From assembly GCA_951799445.1 (NCBI GenBank), contig OX637290.1:22438987-22502986 (forward strand): a stretch of 64,000 nt of DNA, in the 5' to 3' direction. Shown here one piece after another: positions 11,001-23,915 of this stretch (its first letter is position 1; each line of letters opens with the position of its first letter). The translations under genes and the position numbers were made by a program. The notes beneath the pieces were generated by a model. That model was not told where the DNA came from. It saw only the letters and a list, made by a program, of their open reading frames with translations, and ran no database searches. This DNA is from Pseudisothecium myosuroides. Taxonomy: Eukaryota; Streptophyta; Bryopsida; Hypnales; Lembophyllaceae.

Positions 11001-12820
11001 TTCAATCTAAAGTTGTGCAAGGCAACACACATGACAATTTTGATGTCAAAAATAGTTGAACTGTGCAGTCATCTTTAGTGCATGTCATCATGAGGAGGTA
11101 ATTGTTTAATAGTAAGTAGTAACAAAAAAAGAGCAAACATAACATTGCTAACCCGGGGGATCCTTCCCTGTCAGAGGAGGGATAATCCCCCCCAGGATGC
11201 CTGGGCAAGACTATAGTTGAAATTCTAGACATCGTATTGGTTTTGAGAGTCTGTGTTGGAAGGCTTTTGAAGCCCCTTTCAGGTCGCTTTTTCTAAATTG
11301 TGTAACGTGGCATGTAGGGAGTCTGCCTTGAAGCTCATTTGGAGTCCTGTAGCGAAGCTTTTTCTATCTTGGGCAATGTAGAAAGTGCTAGGGGGGTCCG
11401 GCTTTGGAGGGGAGCAAATGGAAACCCCCCAGCACTAGTTAACAATGTTATGAAGGTGACAGGCATGAATTTTGTTGCAGAGGACAAGAATCCATGTCGG
11501 ATGTTGACCATTGTTACAGAAGGATTCAACCAAAATGCAAAGTGGCACTGAATTGAAGACTATAAATATAAAGCAAAGCAAGAGTCCATGAAGCCAAAAT
11601 TGAAACAAGAACATGCCAAGGAAATGACAATTCCAAGAAAATGAAGAGCAAAAAAAAATATAAACATACATAACTCACCAAATGTTGGATGTTCTCCTAC
11701 AACACTAGAAATTGTTCCGGCAACCTTCTTTGGATATGCTCTGTCAATTTGGAGCTACGAATTCAAAATAGAAGTCATGAAAAATAGCATGAATTTGGGA
11801 AAGAAGTGGGATGCAAAGGCATGAGATCCTTGACCATCACAGCAAGGAAACCAGAAATTAAATTCAGTCTCCTAGCACACCCAGCTACCACAAATACAAT
11901 GCCAATAATATATAAAAGCACCGCAACTTGAAAGAGAGGAGAGAAATTTCTATGGAGCAAAAAAAAGGGATGAACTTATACCTTTTAGCAATAGTATATG
12001 TAGGCACAATGATTGCACTGCTCTTCTGAATTTGTTGCCGGTCCAATGTAGAGACCTCATCACAATTGCGATTGTTCAATGTAGCTAGGCTCGCCCCACC
12101 ATACTCAATTGAGAATTGTCATTACTACAGCAGTGCCATTGTCACTAGTGAATTTGCTACAAAAACGTGGATAGAGGAATATGAAGAAATGAAGCAAACT
12201 CCTCGGATTTCAAACCAAACTTATGAGCCACAAATGAGTCCTACAAGTAGGAGAAGAGCTAAAAAGATTAAGAAGGCCACCAACAAAGAATGACAGGAAC
12301 ATCCCTAAGGCCCTACTTTTGGTTCCTACATCTAAAGGTCAAAATACTATAAACTGTGCTGATCTATAAAACGCTTCAATGTATCTCCTCTTGTCATTTC
12401 AAGGCATAAATGACAAAAGCAGGTACATTGAAATATCTTATGGATTGGCATGGTTTATGGTATACCTACCTTAATTCAAGTGTAACAACCCCGCTCGTAA
12501 CTCCCATGTCTAGTTTGACATAGCATAACAAAAATTTAAGAATGTCCCTCATGTGCAAATAAGGCCAGGGTGAACCACCTCCTTCACTCGTCTTCTTGAA
12601 GTCTAATGCATGTAAAAAAAGGCCCCCTAATTTGTACTTGAATAATTTATCTACTATACCTCTCTTAGCTAATTTGAGGCCTCTGATTGCGAATATGAAT
12701 TCAAAGTTTGCAGATTTATGTGTGGTAAATAAAAAGTTCTTGTATTCTCCCTATGGATAAAATTGGGGATGAACGAGGGGTCCGGTTCACCTCGGCTTGC
12801 AAACAGGAGGCCCTTAACCT
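11001..12820. other. Intergenic DNA without a recognised gene
   Basis: Short frames on both strands (for example 12066-12293 plus and 11775-12079 minus) have no recognisable domain or convincing splice signals. A GC-rich patch near 11150-11210 carries CCCGGGGGATCC and CCCCCCAGGATGCC, possibly an old element end. Confidence 0.4.
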
Positions 12821-12824
12821 TTAA

Positions 12825-13287
12825 CCCCTAAAGGACAGAATGATTGTTGAACATACGCAAGTGATCTCGGGTAGGTTCCTATGAAGTCAATTTTGGTCGT
12901 ATATTTACTAATTTTCATAGAAGGTGAAAATATGTACTCCCTCATTGAAAATCTAATTTTTTTTCCGATTGGATGCCCAAATCAAAAGTTATGCTACCTT
13001 AAACTTTTTTGGCAGCCAAGGCAATCTAGGAATATTTTGGAAATCTTTGCAAAAAAGCTCATCAACTTTTGAAATTTGGCATGCATGTAACTTACATGAT
13101 ACAAGATGCAAGTGTAAAAAAAAAAGTATGCTTAGTGTATTTTCCACACATTCCCATAGTAGTCTAGTACAAATTTGTACGGTTGAATTTTGAAAAAAAA
13201 ACTTTTTTTTTTCATTTTTTTGGACTACCCTAAAAGGTAGCAGTTTTTCACAATTTCTTCCCGAAACATGCCTCGGGGCTTTAGGGG
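12825..13287. mobile_element. TTAA-flanked MITE, copy 1 (CCCCTAAAGG family)
   Basis: The element begins CCCCTAAAGGACAG and ends GGGGCTTTAGGGG, with TTAA on both sides (12821-12824 and 13288-13291). At 463 bp it is the shortest copy. It contains the AAAGTTATG motif also found in longer members. It has no coding capacity. Confidence 0.7.
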
Positions 13288-13291
13288 TTAA

Positions 13292-15041
13292 TAAACTTTT
13301 ATGTCCGGGCTTGGTCAAACTTTAGTAGATTTCTACATTAAACATACATTTTCAAAACTTGATATTTTTCTTATGTAGTATTATATGTCTAAAATTTTTC
13401 CTCATTTTTTCATGATTGAAAACATCAAATTGAATTTTATATGATTTTTTTAAGAATTTTTTTTGTAAAAATCATAGAAATTACAAAAATACTTAAAATT
13501 GTATGAAATTTGTCTGAAAAATGGAAATAATAGTGACAAACATCATGGTGTAATTGGTATACTCCTTGAGCTCACGCCAAGAGAAATTTATAGAAAAGAG
13601 TTCACAAAGTGGTGTATTTTGAGCTTTCAAGATGCTATCTTCGAAGTGTCACAAAAATTATAATTTTAACAATTAAAAAAATTCAAATGGTGTAAAACAT
13701 AAATTATTGAAGCTACATTTTCTTAGCTAAGCTTTAAATCATTTCAAATTTAGGTTTTGACTTTCAAATTAAAATGCCTATGGGGTTTGCAATGTTCTTT
13801 AAGGGTTAATTATTTGTGCATGTGAACTTGGTCCAGTAAATGAACTTGATAAAAATAGGACCCTTAGGTTTTTTCACGTTATATTAGAACATTGCAATCA
13901 GTCTCGCTACTAGGTCTTTGCAATGCCACTCTAGGCTTGCCTTGCCTATACATGCAAAAATGGCTCCGCACCAATACTACATCACGTTTAAAAGTTGTGA
14001 TGTTCTTCCCATGACTCCCACATTTGCTCGGCAACCAAGGGCCTTTGTAGCAGGCAATATTATACTCATGCCAAACTTGGTCAACTTTGACTATGGCCGT
14101 AGTGGAGGCTAGTGAGAGGTGTAGGAAGAAAGGGTCCGAGAGAACTTTAGTGAGGACTTGAAGGATCTGTTGGTGCCAAGCATCGGCGCTTGAGTGCACT
14201 GCCACATCTCATGCTTGGTTGCCATTGAGGGCCTAGACAAACAGTAGATGGAGTGGAGCCGGAGCTCTACATTGGAGCTGAACACATGAACATAGCTTTC
14301 CATTACTCATTAAACAAATAGCAGCTGGAATACCTATAACATCAACCGTTTCCATTGGACGGATTGGTTTACCATTTCCAGGTGAGGAACAAACTTGTTA
14401 TTATCCTCATTGTGAATAGGGCCATATAACTTCTGTGCACAATATTTGAAAGTGTTGAACAAAACAACGGTTGAACACATTAAAGAGCTAGAGACTGTAG
14501 TATCTCTATTTTGTCCGTTCGCTAAAAAATAGGGGTCTCTGGTTGAGCTTCTAGCCCCTCCAGCCCTATGTTTCCACTTTACACGGACTGGAAACTAGAG
14601 GGCCGGCTTGACAAATAGGTTGAGCACTTTGGGCAATGAAAAACGTCTAGAGGGTCTAGAACTAGGCCTCCATGTAGGTAATGGCAACGCGCTCTCACGA
14701 GGCAGCAAATGCCTCGCTACTTCTTCATGCCATGGTCCAATTTTGCAGAACTAGTAGCATGCTCTTAGGGCCTCTTGCCATGTGAGTCCGGCCAACAAAA
14801 GAAGCACTAGAAGACAAGAAGATCCCACCGATTGTCTTGCAGGCTTGGTGAGCACAAAACCAGGAATTCATGTTTCACCAATCCTCAGTGGACAACCCCA
14901 TAGGTGGAGATGTTCTATCTTGAGGATCTCTCCTCACGGACCTAGTCGGCATTGGCAGTGCAATTGCCCCAACAGACTCTGTAGTCGGCCTGCCAAAGTT
15001 TGACTGGCTGACTTACACGGCAGGAGGTCCTTATCTCTTAA
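13292..15041. other. AT-rich intergenic DNA
   Basis: No gene was recognised. A minus-strand frame around 13880-14205 is open for 108 codons but has no motif I know. A CTTTAAGGGTTAA word near 13797-13809 could be a further decayed TTAA-family terminus. Confidence 0.4.
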
Positions 15042-15390
15042 GAGCATCCCCACCCGTCCTATAACTTGGATGAACTGTTAAGAGGTGCCTCCAAAACAAC
15101 CCACCTGTCCTGTAAAATGGATGGCCTCTTAGAAGGAGCAAGCCAAAAACACTCCACGACTGGCAAAACGAGCTCAATTTGTAGGCCACCCTATGGTTGG
15201 CAAAACAGGAAACGACAACTTGCGCAAAGGTTGGCGGAGGTTCGGGGCTCGTGTTGGCAAAGGCTGGGGGGTATGGCCTCTTAAGAGGCCATGGGTGGGG
15301 CAAGCCTGATCCCTAGCTGCCAAACCTGACCAAGCCCCCATCTTTGTAGGTTAAGGCCGCCTGCATTTTGCAGGACAGGTGGCCTTGCTC
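15042..15390. mobile_element. Tourist-like (PIF/Harbinger) MITE
   Basis: The ends are imperfect inverted repeats: GAGCATCCCCACCCGTCCT on the left and, reverse-complemented, GAGCAAGGCCACCTGTCCT on the right. TAA directly flanks both sides (15039-15041 and 15391-15393). The 3-bp TAA duplication and GAGCAtc start are typical of plant Tourist elements. The 349-bp body is non-coding. Confidence 0.7.
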
Positions 15391-15393
15391 TAA

Positions 15394-16150
15394 GACCTGG
15401 TCCTTGATAAGGCCAGCTAGGTCTGCAAGAAGCCAAGAACCGTCCCAGTTGTCCTCAATTCAAGAGCAACGGACAACCTTCCGGAATCGTTGGGTTGTCC
15501 TTCCTAATGTCGTGCAAACAGGGACCAATGAACGGGGAGTGCCGGCAGTTAGTTACAAGTTAGCCGGTTGAAATTAGGAATTGCCTAATCGATTTCAAAA
15601 TCTTCGGAAAAAAACCGATCATTTAAGAGGAAAATCAAAGAATATTCTTTTTTTTTAAAGGCCTAGCCGAGAAAATACTTCAAACAACCGGTTGGTCCAA
15701 GAAACTGTAGGATTTTAGCCGGTTGAGCTAAAATACTCCCCGGACTATGACAGGGACTCTCAGGTTGACCGCTGACCCTTTATCACGCACTCGAGTAATC
15801 CTTGCTGTTATTCTAGCTATCGAGGAAGCTCTGAAACCCATCCCCAGATTGAGCATTTAATTTGTTCACAAGAGTGCGTAACCCTAACTCAATCCTCGCG
15901 GGGGGGTGTATGTTGTTTTGATGATATGGTTTTCAATCCGCTTGTGCAACCTTAGCGTTTGGTGTCCGGACTCATCATTCGTTTTGTTTTTCTGAATTAA
16001 ACAAATGAAACGAAATTTCATTGCCAGAGGGAAAAAGATAAAACTGCTTGCCAGCCACTCGATCACAAGTGGCCTGGCAGGAAGGAGCCGACGGACTCAT
16101 CATTTGGGAAAGTTCACCACGTCGCCTTGAAAGCTTTGCCGCTGGAATTA
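15394..16150. other. Intergenic DNA
   Basis: No gene or clear element was seen. The sequence AGCCGGTTG recurs near 15562 and 15717, which may mark an old short repeat. Confidence 0.4.
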
Positions 16151-16164
16151 TGATGCGAGAGTTT

Positions 16165-16480
16165 TTTTTTTTTTTTTTTTTTAATAACAAATGGAAACCA
16201 TTGTATTAAGTGAAAAAAGTAACCGCCAAGCCAGAGGCTGGACAAATGAAGAGAGACTGAGCAAATGAAGAGAAGATGAGCAACAAAAAAAACCCGAGGA
16301 CTAAGAGAACAAACAAAGAGGAGGGCCCTCTTTGTTCCACCTAATAGAGTAACCAACCCTAGTAGCAAGAATTGGAGATTGTAACCAAATACTAGAAAAC
16401 TTGGTCCAAATCCTATCAGAATGTTGAGGACTACGTTTAGAGGCAAGGTCCGTCTTAAGAGCAGCAGCCCGTCCTGAGTC
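16165..16480 (-). mobile_element. 5'-truncated LINE-type retrotransposon with poly(A) and 14-bp target duplication
   Basis: The insert is bounded by perfect direct repeats TGATGCGAGAGTTT at 16151-16164 and 16481-16494. On the minus strand it ends in a long A run preceded by TTAATACAATGG, as expected for target-primed reverse transcription. An open minus-strand frame near the start (SGRAAALKTDLASK, WTKFSSIWLQSP) may be the last part of a LINE ORF2, but no reverse transcriptase motif is included. A SINE is the alternative, though no Pol III A or B box was evident. Confidence 0.8.
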
Positions 16481-16494
16481 TGATGCGAGAGTTT

Positions 16495-17427
16495 CGTTGA
16501 CCCAGAGAGCTTGTGTACCGTCAGAGGACATTCATTGTTGGCATAGAACACAAGACTTGTTTTGGTTCGCTGTCCAAGCAAGCGGAAACGTACGTATATG
16601 TCCATACGAAAGAGCTGAGGTTTTCAGGAACTTAAAATTCTATTGCATCTCCTGGGGGGAGTGCAAGCTACTTGTAGTGCACGAAATTGGTATAGTATTT
16701 GGGATCGAAGTAGAAGACAGGTATAATTTGCAAGTGGGTGGGCAAAAACAGAGTTAGAGATCTCGGTTGCGAACATGCAGAGTTGTGTCAACTAGTAAGC
16801 TTGTCACCTCAAGAAATCGAGTAGAAACAGAATTGTTTCGCAGTGTGAATAGTCGACCCAGGCATGTTGCAAGACAGATTCGAATCTCGGTGCCAGTAGA
16901 AACAGAATTGTTTCGCAGTGTAAATAGTCGATCCAGCCCTGTTCGAAATCAGAAACGTTTCTCGGGGCAAAGTGAAGAGTCAATCTCCCAGGTAATGTCA
17001 GAAATACAATGATTTGTTTGTCGGTTGTAGGAGATTCTAAGTTATCAGGGATCGGCGTGCTGAAGCCCGCCAGAGTTGTCAGGACTCAGGAGACTTGCCT
17101 AGTTTAGAGTATCCTGCTGGAAAATAAAGTGTGTCTGTTATGAGTGCACCGCACTGAATGGTTGATACCCCCTTTTTTAATTTTACAATAAAATAAAATA
17201 AAAGGAACGAGGACAAATGTGTTAAAAAGAAACAAGCTGGCTGATGATAAGCTTACTCCTTTCTCTCTTTCGCTTTTTTCACCGGATTCCTGCAAGAATG
17301 CCCGTTGATTTTTATTCCCTTTTAATATACACGGTCACTATTTGACCGAAGGAAGAAGAAGAATGCCCTTCCTTTCACGTCGAATAAGGTAGAATCTTTG
17401 TGCGTTGGCCAGGGCGCTAGATCGAGG
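16495..17427. other. Intergenic DNA with a short internal duplication
   Basis: Between about 16820 and 16935 the unit GTAGAAACAGAATTGTTTCG, followed by CAGTGTGAATAGTCGA, occurs twice about 79 bp apart. It lies in an open frame that would give VETELFRSVNSR twice. Nothing else suggests a gene. Confidence 0.5.
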
Positions 17428-17436
17428 GATGCTTCC

Positions 17437-17705
17437 GGTCGACCTTATAGTTGTGCAACGAGCTTCCTGCGGAAGCCGTTTTGCCCCCCCGTTTTACCCC
17501 TGGGGAAAACGCAGGAAATTTTTATTTGCGAGGCATGATAAAATTTGCAAATTCTGAGTTCATATTTGCAATCAGAGGACCCAAATTAGCTAGGAGAGGT
17601 CTTCAACATACCCTAAAGACGAAACAAAATAGGGGATAGGTTTTTTTACATTGACCCCTGGCTTTACCTCCGCAAGAGGCTCGTTGCACAACTATAAGCT
17701 CAACC
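17437..17705. mobile_element. Mutator-like MITE with 9-bp target duplication
   Basis: Perfect 9-bp direct repeats GATGCTTCC (17428-17436 and 17706-17714) flank a 269-bp element. Its ends are about 38-bp inverted repeats: GGTCGACCTTATAGTTGTGC on the left and, reverse-complemented, GGTTGAGCTTATAGTTGTGC on the right. Both continue AACGAGC. A 9-bp duplication with long terminal repeats is the signature of the Mutator superfamily. The interior is non-coding. Confidence 0.85.
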
Positions 17706-17714
17706 GATGCTTCC

Positions 17715-18536
17715 GAACTTAATATTCCTTCCGGAAAGGAGGTAGTGTCTCCCACCCAAACGTACTCTGAACAAGACTTCAGGTGAACGTGTGTTGATTT
17801 GTGGCAGAAACAGGAATTTATACTATAAACTAGACACTTGCAGCTTGGTTATGCGTAAGCTGGAAGCTTGTGGCTTGAAGCTGGCTGAATTATTATCACA
17901 TGTTTATCACATGTTGGAAAAGGGTGACAGAATTTGTTGACGACGTAGACTGCATTAATGAATTTGCAGTCCTTTTGTTATCATCCTTCACCTGAACAGG
18001 ACGTCAGCTAGCGACAGGTCATTTTCATTTCTTAATAGTGCAGCTTCTGTTTTGCATTCAGGCCATTGTGACCACCTTGGCAGAAGCGATAAGGGGATTC
18101 AGGTACTAATCCAAGTTGCACACATGACTTTAATTTTTTGGCAGAGGGTGTCAGACGGTGGTCAGATGGTGGTTACGAAGGTCTTATCTGTTGCAAGGAG
18201 GATTGATAGAGCTCTTGTCACAAGTGATAAGCTTATTGCAACTTAGTTGTGTGTTCCATAGCTGTGTCTGATCTCTTGCCTGATTATAACTGTGCTAGGA
18301 TATGACTAGAATTCTATCAATTCTCCTTTTCCCAAATTACATAAAAACCTTGGAAGCTTAACTCAGGAGTAGTGCCGTGCCTCTACCCCGGCGAAGCAGG
18401 ACATTTTGGTTAGAAAATACTTCTGATGAACACAATACATGAATTATGAGTTTGATTAGAGTAGCAATGAGATATAGGTTTGCTTGATTGTTTTTTGTAT
18501 CGTAATAATGTCTTGTGTTTCCATTCAGGGTGAAAA
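17715..18536. other. Upstream region of the phosphorylase-family gene
   Basis: No coding region was seen. It probably holds the promoter and 5' leader of the gene starting at 18537. No TATA box or transcription start could be assigned with confidence. Confidence 0.4.
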
Positions 18537-21500
18537 ATGGCGACAGGATTACTTCCACTGCTGTTTCTGTTGGTCACTTTTGTTGCTCAAGTGACTGCCG
18601 GGTTGCCTCCAGCAAGGTAAACAGAGAAACAACTAACCCCAGCTCTTTACGTTGATTCTCATTGATGTTCGATTGTCAAGTCTGTGTTTTGATTATCCTC
18701 AATGGAGTCCATTTCTGTTCATTTCTGTAGCATTAGATATGGAGAGCATGGTTACATCTCTTTAGCATCAAGGTAACCTTCTTTTTAGCCACTTGATCAG
18801 GCACGATTGAAATCAGTAGGATCCAACCGTCGACGGTATATCCGGTAAGTACGGCATTGTTATAGAAACAACCTACATCTCTTGCCACTCCCATAGCTTG
18901 GTTTGTTATTTCTTGTTACACGGCTCTACTTTCACAAAGTCTCCTATGAAGCTCACTAACTAGGTCTATGTTCAACAGAAGTAAGTCATCCCACTTGTGT
19001 CACAATCCATTTGTGACATGTACGAGTAGTGCACATACCAAAACCTTGAAACGCGCACATACTTCAGTAGTGCACAAATAGGATAACCGATTGTATTAGA
19101 TGTCTTACTCAAATTAGATGTCTTAATTAAGTGAAACCTTGTACTCTAGAAGCTAATGTAGTGACGCTCATATGCACACATGATGCGCCATACTGCAGCA
19201 TTATGGGAGAGATCAGTGATACAGCTTATGCGAGTACTTCAATGAATGGCTGTAGGAGAGTTTAAAGTTTTACTTATGAGTTGGTGGCACCTGACATTAT
19301 GCAGGAGATACCTGACTGCGAGTGAAGCCTGCTTGGAAGCATTCAGTGCTGCAGAATACACAGTGCTCATGGTGGCTGACCCCGGCACTTTCTCTGGCAC
19401 GCCAGAAGCTATTCACTTTGAGGAGTCGTTGCAGGGCCCTGTTTCCATTCCGAACGGCACTTTGTTGTGTCCTCGTGTCACTGTGGGCACGATGCTGGGC
19501 CAGCCCACGATTGTTGCCACTTCTGGTGAGGCGTCGAGCCACGTTCTGATCGATCCCAAATTATGTGATTCTCATAAATTAGCTCACCTTGCTAAAAACA
19601 CACTGCTAAATTATGTGCTAAGCTTTTCAAACTTAGCACTGGTACGTATATGTTCAGACACATGTTCTGTTGCTGTAACAATATTTGGCAGACGTTTCTC
19701 TAAATTTTTCCTGATTTATAAACACTGGAATACTTGATCAGCAATCAATCGAGTTATCCTATCCCCTTTCCGTCAGATCCAATTATTTGAGTGTCGTCTA
19801 CCCACTGATCCCAGATGCGATTCTTAGAGACTCTTAGCTCACGTTGCTAAATCACACTGATAAATGGGCTAAACTTTTCAAATTAAACACTGTGGCAGCA
19901 TATATTCACATGCTCTGTTTCTGTAGCAAAAATTTGGCTGAAGTCGTCGAGGATGGAAGTGCTAACGATGTTGCCTAATATGGATCCATGTGGTGGCAGG
20001 CATTGGGCCAACAACAGCTGCATTGTGTGCTATCGACATGGCCAAGTGCCTGGGACCCAAATTCAAGGAACTGATTTATGTGGGGACATCAGGTTGGTCT
20101 GCTGCTGTGGGTGGCATCCTAAACGCTGGCCACTGTAAAAAGGCCAATCCAACACATCAAGTGAGCTCTCTAACAGAAGATTAATCAGACTGGAGTCATG
20201 TATTGTTGCCTGATGTTTGGTCACCATTCGTTTCAGAAAAAATCACATATAATTTCCAGAATTTCACAAACATGACCATAAAACTAATGAACTTCAGCTT
20301 GCGTCCATTTTCTCATGATCATCATTCGTGACTAAATTGTGATGATCGGTTGATTTGCTGCAGATTACTCGTTTTGGCGATGTGTGCGTGACTCCGATGT
20401 CCATGAACTGGAACTGCAAGCTGGCGGATTGGGTGGGACAAGCCAAAGGATACCCTGACATGTGCTTCCTCCCCGAGGAGGTGAACGGCCCGCAGGCCGC
20501 GTTCCTCTACGGAGACTGCATTTTTGACACACACACAAAAGGCAGCCTTGCATTGGCTGATGAGATTCTTGCTGCTGCCGCTGCCAAAAATAGTCTCACC
20601 AAGGCCCCTCGCCGCAACACAATCCTCCAGGTACTACCCTATGGCAGCTTTGAACGTCAATTTCATTAAATCGGCGGAATTCCACGACTTTGGCCCTTTC
20701 AATGGCTGCTTTTATTGGCGACTTTGGCACTTTCAACGTGGCTCATATACTACTGTGAATAGTGAGATATGTGTGGGTACGAGTGACTTGAGAATGGAGC
20801 CCTGAGCCATGTTTTTCATCCAATTTCTTACTGGGACTAAAGTCATGCTTTAGTCTATGTAAACAAGCTTCTACAATCTGTGTCAACTATGAATCGTTGA
20901 GTTTGGAAAAAATCTAAAAAAACACATGCCAAGAGGACATCGGTGGCATAGTGATTCAGTTCTATTGTTCCAATGAGCAATAAGAATGAAGAACTTGAAC
21001 TCTTTGATGTCCGGGACCAGGCATTTCGACGACAGTTTTTCTTCTACTGAAAAATTTCATTCATTTATGTACCCAGCCAGTGCTTGTCGTGATGGTGATT
21101 CTGTGAGTGCAGGGATTTGAGAAGGATTATTGGGGATACATCCACAACTCTACCAACAGAACGTATAACTTGAACCCCAAGAGTCCTCCCAAAGTGTATG
21201 ATTACAAGCAGTGCGTGGAGGTCGATTCTCAGTTTTTTTATTCGGGCGTCCCCTGGGATATGACAGCCAGGAATTATACGGCTCTCACCATCAACCTGGC
21301 TTTCAATACATCTCTTACGGCACTTGATGTTATTGCAGTGTAAGTTCAGGGATCCCTGGCTGGCCCTGATGTAAGTTACCCTCAAGTTCTTTGTTTTCTT
21401 TCTGAATATTTTTATTGCTGAGTTAGCTTTTAAATTTAATTTTTATGGCTTTCTGCCGCATTATTGTGAACTGAGAGATAAGGAACTCTGAAGCTGCATC

Positions 21501-22646
21501 AAGAAATCCACAGATTTGAAGATTTGGTAATGCAAAACAGATGAAGAGCGTACCCATCAGCTATTGACCCTTGATTTGTCAAATGTGCACAAAACTGCAA
21601 GTTTGTTTTGTAAGAAATGTTTGTTGTGCAGGTCTGCCATGGAGGCTATTGGAGTAGCCCAAGCTCTTGATGCTTATAATGCCCTGAAGAGTACCAAGTC
21701 AATAATTCCTTATGTGTTCGTTAGAGGCAACTCGGACTGGTATGTCTAACAATCCCATTCTCTCAACTTCAGCATAACATTTCTTAAGCTGCAAGGCAAG
21801 GGTACCTTTACTTCACTGTAAAGGAAGGTTGTCATGCGTTATAAGCCAATGAGGAAGAATAGTTTTTATTGTAACACAAATCAAATGACACTATAGACAA
21901 GGGGACCCCAGCCTCTCTAGTCAAGAGTGCTATGAGTGTGTATGCAAATAAAATAACTGAAAAATATTGCCTTTCCCCATCATCTATTCATAAATTACTT
22001 ATTGCAAGTGTGAGGTGGCTTCCTTTCAAATAATAAGAATTTCTGCATCGTTCTACACGATCTCAATCCAATGTTTTCATTAGAATCACGTGTTTCAATA
22101 TTATAACTTTTAACAGTGAAATGTAAGTTGCAAGCCATTAGTTCACTCCATTGATCTTAATGGACTCAGAAATCTGAAGTAGAGCATGGTTGTTAGAAAT
22201 AACATGCCAGGGTACAACCTTACAACAGTGGCGAGGCAAGGGATGTTATTTTCATAATGATGTTACACATAACGGTTGTATCCTGTTCAATCATGCTCAA
22301 ATGAGAGTGTAAATAGCTCACCATAATGCTTGATGATGCTTGAAAAGAACAAGATTATGACAAGATTATGAGATCTAATTGATTAATTGGGTTGCCACCT
22401 CCACAAAAATGGACTCTATTGATGTTATATTATGTGGATCCTTTGAACAGGCTTCATCAACCAGTGATGCAACTAGATGACGGCACATGGACGTACACAA
22501 CCCCAGTGACCATCAACTTTGCAGAGGGATACAAGTATGCCATTGCAACGACATCAAACGTGGTGTTCAGCATGCTGAGTGAGCGATGCAAGAAGCTCAC
22601 ATATTCCTCCAACGCCTTGTGCATGTATTCTATCAGCTACAGCTAA
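18537..22646 (+). CDS. Nucleoside phosphorylase superfamily protein (bark-storage-protein-like), secreted
   Basis: Eight exons join in phase: 18537-18616, 18731-18772, 19305-19525, 20000-20160, 20364-20630, 21113-21339, 21632-21739 and 22451-22646. They give 433 aa. Residues 1-21 are a signal peptide (LLPLLFLLVTFVAQVTAG), so the product enters the secretory pathway. The middle contains GIGPTTAALCAIDM and ELIYVGTSGWSAAVGG. These match the GIG...A and GTSG elements of the PNP/UDP phosphorylase fold, and a later AMEAIGVAQAL matches the M-E-x-x helix near the nucleoside site. Related plant proteins include bark/vegetative storage proteins and phosphorylase-domain proteins of unknown substrate, usually about 330-350 aa. 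This one is longer, mainly through an extended segment around CKLADWVGQ...HTKGSLALADE. Several NxS/T sites fit secretion. Enzymatic activity is inferred from fold only. Confidence 0.75.
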
Positions 22647-23517
22647 ACATACTGTATTACTGATCACCCCTTGTTTGGTGTGAGTCATGCACTCAATGAC
22701 TTGAAAATTGAGCTTGTGAACAATAACTTTGTATTGTGGAGTTCAATCCATGAAAATAAGCAAGAAGACCTTCTACAATGTTCAAGACAACTTGTGAGTC
22801 ATCTCTGTATTGCGCGACTGCAAGCTTTGTGAATGCCCAAACAATTATATGGTCATCTGGAAGAACATATAAAATTGACCATTCTAATAGAAACTACAAC
22901 AGGACTGCCTACGATATGCTCAACACCAAAAATGGAGATTTAAGTGTCCCTACCTAAATCTAGACTCCACTATCTTCAAGCATATTTTTTTGTACCGTAC
23001 TCACTACTGAATGCACGGTGAGTTTAGCTAACAAACGTGGTGCACTTGCTTGTCCTTGTCCCAAGTGTAGCTCTTTAACGATAGTTTACAATATTAATTG
23101 TGGATCAAAGTTGTGTGGACCACTTGCAGTAGCGATTCAAATCTACAAGATACCTACAGGTACATGTTGAATTCACATCAACTACATACTTCATTACTTT
23201 GACTAGAAAGTGGACTGGAAGTGGCAATGTTCACTAACAATAAATGAGGACAACTATGATGCAAACTGAGCCAAGCAATTATAGAGATTTACTGGACTGA
23301 TACATACATACCAATTAGAATATAAAATACTCTTAATGTAAGTTACAATTGGTAGCATGTACAGGACAACAAGGTAACCACACGCAAAATCAATCCCTCT
23401 TGAATGTCGACCCCTACTTTTGAACAAAATGTGAACAGGGAGTATATCCAAAATGGTGAGTGTAAGGTGGAGTGGTCGATTTTGGATACACTTTCTTTTG
23501 TTTTTACTTCTTCTCTA
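22647..23517. other. Downstream intergenic DNA
   Basis: This is the probable 3' UTR of the phosphorylase-family gene followed by AT-rich DNA with no recognised gene. Confidence 0.4.
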
Positions 23518-23915
23518 AGGTAGTATGGCCTAAAAGCGACCATTTAAGGGCTGGTCTGCCTTTTTCACAGGTTTCTATGAATAGAAATATTTTTGGATCA
23601 TTTTTCAAAGTAAGAAAAATGGATGTGGAACGTTACACAAGTGGTTTCATATTTTTTGAATTACTTATGAATTTTCAAAAAAAACTGTTGTAGGCACCTA
23701 TTTGTGACCCTGGGTCTTCCAAAATCCGACCACTTGCAACTTCTAAAGTGATTTGAGTAAATGAAGGTCAAGGATTGGCTCTTGCAATAAACAATACTTT
23801 TCTCTCGATTCTCTCAATGGCTTGAGAGGTCCATTTAAGGCTCACTTGATGTCCATTTCAGACCTACATATAGGGTCGATTTGAAGAGGCCGCTCGCTTT
23901 TAGAGCAGACTACCT
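23518..23915. mobile_element. TA-flanked AGGTAG MITE, subfamily a
   Basis: The element begins AGGTAGTATGGCCTAAAAGC and ends GCTTTTAGAGCAGACTACCT, giving imperfect inverted repeats, with TA on each side. A copy about 90% similar by eye lies at 33870-34280. The 398-bp body has no coding capacity. Confidence 0.8.

Noticed and set aside
12340..12475. TATACCTACCTTAA near 12462 as a MITE right end
   Set aside because: The upstream TAAGGCCCTACTTTTGG does not pair well with it.
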